DNA of 6,188 nucleotides from an uncultured Actinomycetes bacterium (GTDB lineage Bacteria; Actinomycetota; Actinomycetes; Nanopelagicales; Nanopelagicaceae), in contig CAIWXY010000189.1 of the NCBI GenBank assembly GCA_903916775.1, positions 1 to 6,188 on the forward strand, in the 5' to 3' direction. Numbering within the stretch: the first letter of the stretch is position 1; every line of letters starts with the position of its first letter. The notes under the pieces are model-generated. The model saw only the letters and a program-made list of their open reading frames with translations, had not been told where the DNA came from and did not search any database. The position numbers and the translations under genes were made by a program. Shown here piece after piece: positions 1 through 5,765 of the stretch.

Positions 1-921
1 ATCGCGATATGACTCACCCAAATACCAATACATGCCATTGACATATTCCCTCCAACCGATGACCTGGCGTATGAAACCTTCGGCAGACTGAATAGAAATC
101 TTCTCTGCCTTGTAAGCAGCTTCGATGGCGTTCACCACCTCTGAAGGATGAAGTAAGCCAACATTGAGATAGGGGGAGAGAAGAGAGTGATGAACCGCCC
201 AATTTTCTGATGTCATGGCATCTTCAAGGGGGCCGAATTCGTTGAGATGGTTGGTGATGAAATTCTGAAGCTGCAGTAGGGCACCTTGGCGTGTGGTTGC
301 CCAGGTTGAGGAGGGGGTGTGCCTTAATTGCTCGGCGACATCGCGATCAATGTCGTCTCGCTCGTGGGTGAGATAGGGCGACCATGAATAATTTTTAGGG
401 GGCGGAAGCCTATTTTCTTTATCGTAATTCCAGGATCCACCAGCAGGTTGTGTGCCATCCATAAGTAGATTGAGACGGACTCGTTGCTTGCGATAAAAAT
501 TCTCCATTAAATAGGAATTTTGAGAATCAGCCCATTGTGAGAATAATTTTCTGGGAGTTAAAAAGAAATCATTTTCTACATAACTAACACCATAAAGTTT
601 TAGTGCATCATGCTGCTTAAATGATGAAGGCTCAGCGCAAACAATAGGAAGTCCTGAGTGTTTGGCTGAAATTTCAGCCAAGCCATCTAGCGTTGTAGAA
701 GCTTTCGCATATTCGACGGTGAATCCATCTTGTCTTAGCTCACTGGCAAAATGTCGTGCAGCTGAGATCATGAAAAAAAGTCTTTCGGGATGCCATCTAT
801 CTCCTGTGGTCATCCGGCTGCTCTCAACCATAGCAACGAGGTCAGCTTTGGGATCTGCTTCCTTGAGAGCCCCATAGTTACGATTGAGGTGGTCAAAGGG
901 AATGTAAATGATCCGCTTCAT
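1..921 (-). CDS. (6-4) photolyase/cryptochrome-related protein (DPRP/FeS-BCP family), 3' end beyond window
   Basis: Reading the minus strand from the ATG at 921-919 gives 307 uninterrupted codons to the window edge. It should be an FAD-dependent flavoprotein of the prokaryotic (6-4) photolyase group (type PhrB/CryB), which uses light to repair UV photoproducts or to signal. The N-terminal DPRP domain (about residues 3-220) begins MKRIIYIPFDHLNRNYGALK and contains the family hallmark MDGTQPAGGSWNYDKENR at 154-171. The start of the helical FAD-binding part is seen as LSPYLNVGLLHPSEV (248-262) and QVIGWREYVNGMYWY (286-300). Family members are about 500 aa, so roughly 190 residues, including the four Fe-S cysteines known from Agrobacterium PhrB, lie outside. 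The start overlaps the stop of the upstream DUF2256 gene as ATGA, which argues for translational coupling and fixes the start. Family assignment is firm; repair versus photoreceptor function cannot be decided from this fragment. Confidence 0.93.
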   Translation of the reverse strand, partial: MKRIIYIPFDHLNRNYGALKEADPKADLVAMVESSRMTTGDRWHPERLFFMISAARHFASELRQDGFTVEYAKASTTLDGLAEISAKHSGLPIVCAEPSSFKQHDALKLYGVSYVENDFFLTPRKLFSQWADSQNSYLMENFYRKQRVRLNLLMDGTQPAGGSWNYDKENRLPPPKNYSWSPYLTHERDDIDRDVAEQLRHTPSSTWATTRQGALLQLQNFITNHLNEFGPLEDAMTSENWAVHHSLLSPYLNVGLLHPSEVVNAIEAAYKAEKISIQSAEGFIRQVIGWREYVNGMYWYLGESYRD

Positions 922-1067
922 TTACTGCCTCGACATTTGGCGCTGCAATATTTAACGTTCTCCCAGTCGCGCTCCCATTTTTTGCGCCATTCAAAGGGGA
1001 GGCCACACGTGATGCAGATCTTTGGCGCAACGCCATTTTTGATTTTTGCGACTCGAGGCTGTTTCAC
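918..1067 (-). CDS. DUF2256 small zinc-finger protein, 49 aa, upstream partner of the photolyase
   Basis: The protein has the DUF2256 pattern: KICITCGLPFEWRKKWE, then a short linker, then VKYCSAKCRG, i.e. a CxxC...CxxxC zinc-binding pair around a WRKKW core. It is a small cytoplasmic protein of unknown biochemical role; from memory, DUF2256 genes often sit next to photolyase/cryptochrome genes, as here. Its TGA (920-918) overlaps the photolyase ATG by 4 bp. I chose the GTG at 1067-1065 (first residues MKQPRVAKIKNG, 49 aa), since DUF2256 proteins are usually about 50 aa. The only longer in-frame start is a GTG at 1157 (79 aa), whose extra 30 residues look unlike the family and which lacks a Shine-Dalgarno sequence. 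Upstream of the chosen GTG, TAGAG at 1080-1076 could act as a weak ribosome site or as part of a TAGAGT -10 box for a leaderless message. Family is confident; the start is moderately so. Confidence 0.85.
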   Translation of the reverse strand: MKQPRVAKIKNGVAPKICITCGLPFEWRKKWERDWENVKYCSAKCRGSK

Positions 1068-1251
1068 AGAGGAAACTCTAGAGCAACTCCCCTTGCCATG
1101 AAGTGAGTGGGTAGGTCCCCAGCGAAACAGGCGTCCCTTGAGTATGCTAAGAAGCACTCAACAAAGAGTTTTACAAAAAAACTTCGAAGTCGTGAGAGTG
1201 CTACTGCAAATACAACTTTTGATTTTGGCCTCATCCAAAGAGGGAGAGAAT
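1068..1251. promoter_or_regulatory. Divergent intergenic region between the photolyase unit and the microprotein genes
   Basis: This 184-bp stretch separates two divergent transcription units and should hold both promoters. I found no pair of well-matched -35/-10 boxes for either direction. It contains a 7-bp inverted repeat, AGCACTC (1153-1159) and GAGTGCT (1196-1202), enclosing a perfect 10-bp palindrome ACTTCGAAGT (1181-1190) and an A-rich tract. These could be an operator, but inverted repeats this short also arise by chance. The palindrome does not match the LexA box consensus of Gram-positive bacteria. Confidence 0.4.
1243..1246 (+). promoter_or_regulatory. Ribosome binding site that fixes the first microprotein start
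   Basis: The sequence AGGGAGAG lies just before the ATG at 1252; its GGAG core (1243-1246) has a 5-nt spacer. It is among the best Shine-Dalgarno matches in the window and argues for the short 56-aa product rather than a 94-aa reading from 1138, whose extra residues have no family-like features. Confidence 0.7.
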
Positions 1252-1422
1252 ATGTGCTCGAGAATTACCTGTCGTAAATGTGGGAAGGCGACGTGGTCTG
1301 GCTGCGGTCAGCATGTAGATCAAGTGATGCGCGGAATTCCTCAATCAGAGCAATGTCAGGGACATGCCAAAGATCCCAAAGGTCCTGGACTACTATCGCG
1401 TCTATTCGGAAAGAAGGCTTAA
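1252..1422 (+). CDS. Cysteine-motif microprotein A (CGKATW family), 56 aa
   Basis: This small hypothetical protein begins MCSRITCRKCGKATWSGCGQ and has potential metal ligands C2, C7, C10, C18, H21, C35 and H38. The CxxC followed by GCGxH looks like a compact zinc-ribbon-like knot. The tail (about 40-56) is basic and glycine-rich, ending LLSRLFGKKA, and is absent from its neighbour. No signal peptide or membrane segment is seen, so it is probably cytoplasmic. I recall similar short hypothetical proteins in Actinobacteria but know no experimentally assigned function. The paralogue starts 2 nt after its stop codon, so the two are almost certainly co-transcribed. The ATG at 1252 is supported by a strong Shine-Dalgarno sequence. 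Zinc binding is inferred from residue pattern only. Confidence 0.82.
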   Translation: MCSRITCRKCGKATWSGCGQHVDQVMRGIPQSEQCQGHAKDPKGPGLLSRLFGKKA

Positions 1423-1487
1423 TTATGTGCAGTCCAGTGAGATGTGAAAAATGCGGAAAAGCTACGTGGGTCGGTTGCGGTGAGCAT
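1270..1487 (+). repeat. Diverged tandem duplication within the two microprotein genes
   Basis: The 45-nt cores 1270-1314 and 1443-1487 (codons for C7 to H21) match at 33 of 45 positions by hand alignment, 173 bp apart. Many of the differences are at third codon positions, as expected for a gene duplication kept under selection on the protein. Confidence 0.75.
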
Positions 1488-1541
1488 ATTGAAGAAGCTC
1501 TAGCTCTATTTTCAGAAGAGCAACGTTGTCAGTGTGAATAA
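1425..1541 (+). CDS. Cysteine-motif microprotein B (CGKATW family), 38 aa
   Basis: This tandem paralogue of microprotein A begins MCSPVRCEKCGKATWVGCGE and has C2, C7, C10, C18, H21, C35 and C37. All ligand positions up to C35 coincide with those of A; the terminal ligand changes from H38 in A to C37 here. It ends directly after the last cysteine, lacking the basic tail of A, and has an acidic helix-like stretch at 22-32. It starts 2 nt after the stop of A in another frame, with AGAAGG at 1412-1417, inside the end of A, as ribosome site (7-nt spacer). The function is unknown; A and B could form a heteromeric metal-binding pair, which is speculation. It is too short for default gene callers and is easily missed. 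Confidence 0.8.
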   Translation: MCSPVRCEKCGKATWVGCGEHIEEALALFSEEQRCQCE

Positions 1542-1585
1542 TCTGGCAACGTCACCAAAGGCATCCCACTGAGGCGGAAACTAAC

Positions 1586-1954
1586 GTGCCTATTCACATA
1601 GAACCCTTAGTTATCTATGACGGTGAATGTCGATTCTGCGCCGCCTCGTTAGCCTGGGTCAAAGAAAAAGTACAGATCGACTCAGTTCCGTATCAAGATG
1701 CCGATTTAGCTCACTTCGATTTGAGTAGAGATCAGTGCGAGAAGTCAGTCTTTGTTATCACTGATAGTGAGCAGCTATCTGGTGCGGCTGCTATTGGGTA
1801 TCTTCTGAGATTACGCGGCAATACTTTTCAGACTTGGCTGATCCAAACATCTGGACCAATTGGTGAATTCGGATACAGATGGGTGGCTTCTCATCGTAAT
1901 TCCATGATCATTCGAATAGCTACTAAGTGCCTTGAAAGAAGCGTTGCGAATTAA
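1586..1954 (+). CDS. DCC family (DUF393, YuxK-like) thiol-disulfide oxidoreductase-like protein, 122 aa
   Basis: The family motif DGxCxxC appears near the N-terminus as VIYDGECRFCAASLAWVK (residues 9-26), with D12, C15 and C18, followed by a segment VPYQDADL (34-41) typical of the second strand of this thioredoxin-fold-related family. The length fits the family's usual 110-150 aa. DCC proteins are predicted to do thiol-disulfide chemistry, but substrates are mostly unknown. No signal peptide is present, so it probably acts in the cytoplasm or at the membrane's inner face. The start is a GTG at 1586 with the purine-rich GAGGCGGAAA (1571-1580) ahead of it. It lies 44 bp after microprotein B with no terminator between, so one operon is likely. 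Family confident; biological role unassigned. Confidence 0.88.
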   Translation: MPIHIEPLVIYDGECRFCAASLAWVKEKVQIDSVPYQDADLAHFDLSRDQCEKSVFVITDSEQLSGAAAIGYLLRLRGNTFQTWLIQTSGPIGEFGYRWVASHRNSMIIRIATKCLERSVAN

Positions 1955-1963
1955 TTCGTACTT

Positions 1964-1976
1964 ATGCGAGGCGCAT
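1964..1976. repeat. Interrupted palindrome ATGCG-AGG-CGCAT upstream of the -10 box
   Basis: Perfect 5-bp arms with a 3-nt centre lie 4 nt upstream of the -10 box of the secreted-protein gene, i.e. in the spacer between the -35 and -10 regions. The position suits a repressor operator. It is a poor terminator: the stem is short and no T-run follows it directly. Confidence 0.4.
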
Positions 1977-1980
1977 CTCT

Positions 1981-1986
1981 TATACT
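1981..1986 (+). promoter_or_regulatory. Putative -10 box of a leaderless promoter (TATACT)
   Basis: TATACT matches the TATAAT consensus at 5 of 6 positions and ends 7 nt before the A of the ATG at 1993, so transcription would begin on or next to the start codon. No Shine-Dalgarno sequence lies before that ATG, as expected for a leaderless mRNA. No good -35 is seen at 16-18 bp spacing. Confidence 0.6.
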
Positions 1987-1992
1987 TTTTTA

Positions 1993-3417
1993 ATGATTAA
2001 GCGCCGAATCTCCGTGTTACTGACGGCCGCCTTGTTGGCCGGATCTCTGCCTGCCAGTTTTGCCCATGCAGTTGCTTCAAGCAATGCGGTGCCAACCAGT
2101 TTTGCGAATCTTTATCAAAATCGACACGGTATTACGAATGCAGTTGTGGAGAAGCTGCACTCAGCGACTTCTGGAAGCGGCCAGCAGTTGCCAACAATTC
2201 AAACATTTGTTGGCCCTAATACAAAACTTTCGGACAAGACCACCAAGGCCGACCTGCAGAATCTTTATAAATATATGCAGAGCAATGGATTCATCAAGAA
2301 CGTCGTCACCATCTATTACAACATTAAAGATGTTAATTGGGCTAATAACCAATACACGTCCTTACTAGGACCTCAAGAAGTTGCAAAAATTCGAACCTTC
2401 AAAGGCATGACTTCTCAACCTGACCAACAGAACGATTCAACAAACTCGGCACCCCAACCGGTGACCTCGGCAGGCCTGCCCTGTTCGACACCAGGGCAAA
2501 CGCAAAATATTTCCGGAAGCAACTATTTTTGCGGGACCGACAATTCTGTAACAAACGTATGGGAAGCAAGCTGCGGACCGGTTGGAAGCACTTCCTGGCA
2601 TATCAATAACGTTGCAGGTACCTGCACCGATGTTGGAAACGGGAGAAGTATTTGGGAATTTCCTGCAGGAGTTTTACCAGTAACGTCTTCACCAAATCAA
2701 TCCAACTCCAGTCAACAACCTCCACTGATCTCTTGCTGGTCGGGCGATCCCAATGGATGTGAATCTGCTGATGCTTGGGTTACATCAGATGGAACAGCGT
2801 ATTTAACAATTGGTGTACCTAAAGCAGGAGACACCATCGATAATCCAAATTACAAGAGTCAATTAGTCATGATGTATTACGCACTATGGCTCTCTTATTA
2901 CGTTGAAAATAACTCATTGCAATCTCAAACTGCTGATGAAGCGAGTAAGAATATTGGTCAAGCAAATTTCCCTCCTTATTGGCTCTATAACGCAGATGAA
3001 TTCATGCCATTTGCGCTGGCCACCTATGGAAACTCAGTGAGTGCACTGGAGAAGTTCCTGACTAACCAATCAAGTGGGGCTGCAGATATGGTGAAAAACA
3101 ACGACAACAAAATCGCCAATTATTTTGGGAAGACCTTTAATCTCAACTGGATCAACAATTTTCTGAATATTAAGTATGAATCAACGCTATGGCGGCAGAT
3201 GGATCCGATGAGTAATATTGGATTTTCGTTGGGATCAAGAGTTGTTGAAACCTTTATCGCCGTGAAAGGCCCACAAGTTCTCTCGGATATACCTAATTTT
3301 ATGAGTCAAGGTCTGACCTTCGATCAAGCATTCCAAAAAGAGTTTGGAACTAGTTGGCAATCTGCAGAGCCTGAAATCGCTAAGACGGTCTGGGATGAGT
3401 ACCAGCATGGTTACTAG
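1993..3417 (+). CDS. Secreted six-cysteine protein of unknown function, 474 aa, with degenerate peptidase-like C-terminus
   Basis: A Sec signal peptide is clear (MIKRR, a hydrophobic stretch, then ASFAHA; cleavage predicted after A26). The mature protein has an N-terminal part beginning FANLYQNRHGI (37-47), a Q/S/N-rich linker (141-160), a four-cysteine module with C164, C180, C194 and C211 ending in IWE (220-222), a further pair C248/C256, and a helical C-terminal region (about 285-470). The end, GFSLGSRVVETFIAVKGPQV (410-429) then GLTFDQAFQKEFGTSW (440-455), resembles the C-terminal half of MA-type (gluzincin) peptidases, but no HExxH occurs; where it might stand, near 295-299, the sequence is YYALW. 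A non-catalytic or binding role is therefore more likely. An even cysteine count in an exported protein suggests three disulfides. A related protein starts at 5766. No close named family is recognised. Confidence 0.88.
   Translation: MIKRRISVLLTAALLAGSLPASFAHAVASSNAVPTSFANLYQNRHGITNAVVEKLHSATSGSGQQLPTIQTFVGPNTKLSDKTTKADLQNLYKYMQSNGFIKNVVTIYYNIKDVNWANNQYTSLLGPQEVAKIRTFKGMTSQPDQQNDSTNSAPQPVTSAGLPCSTPGQTQNISGSNYFCGTDNSVTNVWEASCGPVGSTSWHINNVAGTCTDVGNGRSIWEFPAGVLPVTSSPNQSNSSQQPPLISCWSGDPNGCESADAWVTSDGTAYLTIGVPKAGDTIDNPNYKSQLVMMYYALWLSYYVENNSLQSQTADEASKNIGQANFPPYWLYNADEFMPFALATYGNSVSALEKFLTNQSSGAADMVKNNDNKIANYFGKTFNLNWINNFLNIKYESTLWRQMDPMSNIGFSLGSRVVETFIAVKGPQVLSDIPNFMSQGLTFDQAFQKEFGTSWQSAEPEIAKTVWDEYQHGY
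2482..2661 (+). other. Four-cysteine module, copy 1 (C164-C180-C194-C211-IWE)
   Basis: This coding segment runs from C164 to about P224 and carries CSTPGQT, YFC, VWEASC, a fourth cysteine and IWE. Its cysteine spacings (16, 14, 17) are each one residue longer than those of the module in the protein starting at 5766 (15, 13, 16). Confidence 0.7.
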
Positions 3418-3458
3418 GGCTATACCTCGATGATTTCTTGATTTTTCGGGTATGACAT

Positions 3459-3489
3459 AGCAATTCCTCAAATAGTGCAGCAATTCCTC
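3459..3489 (+). repeat. 11-bp direct repeat AGCAATTCCTC, two copies 20 bp apart
   Basis: Identical copies stand at 3459-3469 and 3479-3489, start-to-start 20 bp, close to two helical turns. They lie in the 150-bp gap before kup. The arrangement suits a dimeric regulator binding one face of the helix. No third copy was noticed in the window. Confidence 0.6.
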
Positions 3490-3567
3490 TAGTTTCTGGT
3501 TGGAGTTTTGGCTACTCTAATACTTGGTGTGACGGGAAGTCTGGTCGTCTCTTCTACAAGCATGTAG

Positions 3568-5442
3568 ATGACAGATGAAAGGTCGCTCGTGACTCTTAAA
3601 ACAAAGACGCCCTATCTCGCATTGCTTGCTCTCGGGATTGTATTTGGCGATATCGGAACCAGCCCCATTTATGCATTTCAAACTTCTGTCACTGATGGGC
3701 AATCAAACGCTGCAAGCATTTATGGAGTCGCATCCCTCATCTTTTGGGCGTTGACAATTGTCGTGAGCCTGAAGTACCTAACATTTATCGTACGAGCCAA
3801 CAACAAAGGCGAAGGTGGCATCATGGCGCTTTTCTCCTTGCTGCCAGATGAAATTCGACATCCTAAAAGAAAACTAGCACTCGCCTTTTACTTTGCAATG
3901 ATGCTCGGCGCAGCCTTTCTTTTTGGTGATGGGATCTTGACCCCATCTATCTCAGTGCTTTCAGCGGTTGAGGGCACTGGTGTAATTAATCCTCATTGGG
4001 TGAACCTTGAGGTTCCAATCACCGTAGCCATTTTGATCATTCTGTTCGCAGTACAGTCGAAGGGAACCGGAAAAATTGGAGCGTTCTTTGGCCCAATCAC
4101 ACTGGTTTGGTTTCTAACAATCGGTTACCTTGGTATAAGGGAGATATCGAAATACCCGCAGGTCCTCAAGGCTCTTTCGCCAACATACGCTTTGACCTAT
4201 ATGGGACATCAGGGTTTGCATACATTGGTGATTTTATCCTCCGTAATCTTGGCTATCACTGGCGTTGAGGCTCTTTATGCGGATATGGGCCACTTTGGGG
4301 TCAGGGCTATCCGATTAGCTTGGTTTATTGTGGCGGCTCCGGCTTTGATTGCGAATTATTTAGGCCAGGCGGCAGAAGAAATTGTTAATCCCAAATCAGC
4401 GAATGCACTTTTCTTTGATATGGCACCTAATCACTCAGCACTTATTTTTCTAGTGATTGTCGCCACCGCTGCGACAATTATCGCGTCGCAGGCGCTGATT
4501 TCCGGCGTAGGTTCAATCACGCAACAAGCAGTCAATTTAGGAATTTTTCCGCGCTTTAAAGTAATCCACACCAGCAAGGACCAATCAGGACAGATTTACG
4601 TACCGTTGATTAATTTCTTTGTTGGTGTCGGATCGATTCTTCTCGTTGTCATATTTGGATCTTCAGCAAAACTAGCAAATGCATATTCATTTGATATTGC
4701 AGGAACCATGCTGATCACCACAGTAGCTTTCTTTATTGTCGCTGTTAGGAAGTGGCACTGGAACATCGCTCTTACTTCACTCATTATGGGATTTTTCTTC
4801 ATCATAGATGTTGGTTTCTTTGGTTCGACGTCGACAAAAATCTTCAAAGGAGCTTGGGTTCCACTTTCCATCTCTCTAGGTATCGTCTACTTCGTTTGGG
4901 TCTGGCGTCAGGGTCAGATTGTTTTAGGTAAGTTGATTGCTAAAGATGCTGTGAGCTGGGATGCCATTGACTCTCTGATTCAAGAAGGAAAGGCAGTCGA
5001 GACAGAAAATGTAGGCGTGTTCCTAACAAGTAGCACGCTTAAGATCCCACAAGCTTTGATGTCGCAGATTCGAAACCTTCACAGCGTTCCGCGAAAAGTT
5101 GTAGTCGTGTCAATCAATATTTTAGATATCCCTTATGCCGAGCCAAACGGAACTCAAAGGGTTGTGAATGGGAGAGTTACTCAGGTATCCATTTCACTTG
5201 GATATTTCGACCCCATCAATGTACCTAAAATTCTCAGAGAGCACTGCCTAACTGTGGAAGAAGAAGCAAAAGCTACCTATTACCTATCTGATCGCAAGTT
5301 CAATAACCTTGATAGCGGTGAGATTCGAGGGTTTATGGAGAAAGCATTTACCTTCCTCCATAGAAACTCCTCTCCAGTCGGTCCATATTTCGGATTGCCT
5401 GAAGAGCGCTTGGTGACGCTTGGGGTGCAGCTAGATTTGTAA
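3568..5442 (+). CDS. kup: Kup/HAK/KT family potassium uptake protein, 624 aa
   Basis: This is an integral membrane K+ importer of the KUP family (K+:H+ symport in characterised members), with full family length (E. coli Kup is 622 aa). The signature GDIGTSPIYAF is at 27-37, with D28 and Y35 at positions linked to K+ binding in homologues. GEGGIMALFSLLP (81-93), GDGILTPSISVLSAVEG (120-136, E135 matching the conserved acidic residue) and TGVEALYADMGHFG (231-244) follow. About twelve hydrophobic helices span residues 15-447, then a soluble C-terminal domain (about 450-624) closes with GPYFGLPEERLVTLGVQLDL, typical of Kup. It stands alone between two genes for secreted proteins, 150 bp after the first and 323 bp before the second. 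The start is either ATG 3568 or GTG 3589. Family assignment is essentially certain; transport kinetics and coupling ion are inferred. Confidence 0.97.
   Translation: MTDERSLVTLKTKTPYLALLALGIVFGDIGTSPIYAFQTSVTDGQSNAASIYGVASLIFWALTIVVSLKYLTFIVRANNKGEGGIMALFSLLPDEIRHPKRKLALAFYFAMMLGAAFLFGDGILTPSISVLSAVEGTGVINPHWVNLEVPITVAILIILFAVQSKGTGKIGAFFGPITLVWFLTIGYLGIREISKYPQVLKALSPTYALTYMGHQGLHTLVILSSVILAITGVEALYADMGHFGVRAIRLAWFIVAAPALIANYLGQAAEEIVNPKSANALFFDMAPNHSALIFLVIVATAATIIASQALISGVGSITQQAVNLGIFPRFKVIHTSKDQSGQIYVPLINFFVGVGSILLVVIFGSSAKLANAYSFDIAGTMLITTVAFFIVAVRKWHWNIALTSLIMGFFFIIDVGFFGSTSTKIFKGAWVPLSISLGIVYFVWVWRQGQIVLGKLIAKDAVSWDAIDSLIQEGKAVETENVGVFLTSSTLKIPQALMSQIRNLHSVPRKVVVVSINILDIPYAEPNGTQRVVNGRVTQVSISLGYFDPINVPKILREHCLTVEEEAKATYYLSDRKFNNLDSGEIRGFMEKAFTFLHRNSSPVGPYFGLPEERLVTLGVQLDL
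3577..3582 (+). promoter_or_regulatory. Ribosome site (GAAAGG) suggesting an alternative kup start at GTG 3589
   Basis: GAAAGG is 6 nt upstream of an in-frame GTG at 3589-3591 (residue 8 of the longer reading). The ATG at 3568 has no Shine-Dalgarno sequence. The shorter product would be 617 aa and keeps all conserved regions. Confidence 0.4.
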
Positions 5443-5594
5443 AAGACTTCAACTGATTCTCGGTTTGTGGATCGGCGGGGGAGGGCTGGAACCACAAGGC
5501 ATTTGAGCAGATTTTTGGAGGATTTGTAGAGAGAAAGTGCGTTGTGAGGGACTCGCATTACATACTCGTCTTGGGCACATATAGAACATAAAAC

Positions 5595-5626
5595 GATGTT
5601 AACTACATCCTATTTTAGTGGGATGT
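5595..5626 (+). repeat. Overlapping, mutually exclusive hairpins (GATGT / ACATCC / GGATGT)
   Basis: ACATCC (5605-5610) can pair with GGATGT (5621-5626), extendable with T-G, A-T and T-G pairs to 9 bp around a 4-nt loop. Its ACATC can instead pair with GATGT (5595-5599) around a 5-nt loop. Only one can form at a time. No T-run follows, so this is not an ordinary terminator. Confidence 0.5.
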
Positions 5627-5730
5627 TCGGTCAGAAACAGGAATTTTGGCGAAAAATTGATGGATTTTGACAGAAGTATCCTCGCGTGATTTTCAAGCGT
5701 AGAGCCAGCTATCGCGTCATTGAGTAGTAC

Positions 5731-5759
5731 TAGGCATTAAACACATATTCTTGGATAAT
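5731..5759 (+). promoter_or_regulatory. Putative leaderless promoter TAGGCA-N17-GATAAT
   Basis: GATAAT (5754-5759) matches the -10 consensus at 5 of 6 positions, and TAGGCA (5731-5736) matches TTGACA at 4 of 6 with the ideal 17-bp spacer. The -10 box ends 7 nt before the A of the ATG at 5766, the same distance as at 1981/1993. No Shine-Dalgarno sequence precedes the ATG. Confidence 0.65.
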
Positions 5760-5765
5760 TGCCTC

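Larger units (their letters stand above)
5443..5765. other. 323-bp non-coding stretch after kup with several inverted repeats
   Basis: I see no convincing gene on either strand; the longest plausible plus-strand reading (GTG 5538) is about 15 codons. It holds TTGTGG (5465-5470) facing CCACAA (5492-5497) across a G-rich 21-nt loop, a stronger hairpin at 5605-5626, an AT hairpin at 5642-5658 (AATTTT-GGCGA-AAAATT), and the promoter of the next gene at its right end. None of the hairpins has the T-run of a classical intrinsic terminator. Confidence 0.6.

Noticed and set aside
1068..1157. N-terminal extension of the DUF2256 protein from GTG 1157
   Set aside because: The added 30 residues are unlike the family, no Shine-Dalgarno sequence precedes the start, and the 49-aa form has the usual length.
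1138..1251. 94-aa form of microprotein A starting at 1138
   Set aside because: The upstream residues are not family-like, and a strong ribosome site directly precedes the ATG at 1252.
2674..2685. Identical 12-mer TTACCAGTAACG here and at 6141-6152, encoding LPVT, reminiscent of a sortase LPxTG signal or a DNA site
   Set aside because: Neither copy is followed by G, a hydrophobic segment and a basic tail; the copy here is mid-protein. Shared ancestry of the coding linker is a simpler explanation.
3422..3454. ATACC...GGTAT inverted repeat after the 474-aa gene as terminator
   Set aside because: About 6 bp with a loop of about 20 nt and no trailing T-run; too weak to call.
3418..3567. c-di-AMP (ydaO-type) riboswitch before kup
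   Set aside because: The gap is only 150 bp and shows no long paired architecture or recognisable conserved ydaO segments.
3235..3702. Minus-strand open frames at 3235-3483 and 3517-3702
   Set aside because: They lie mostly antisense to the secreted-protein gene or kup, lack recognisable motifs, and are best explained as shadows.
5465..5497. TTGTGG...CCACAA as a kup terminator or tRNA-like stem
   Set aside because: The stem is 6 bp with a 21-nt loop and no T-run, and no TpsiC-type GTTCRA sequence is found nearby.
5667..5672. Perfect -35 box TTGACA
   Set aside because: No acceptable -10 box lies 16-18 bp downstream (sequence there is TTTTCA-like), so it is not called a promoter.
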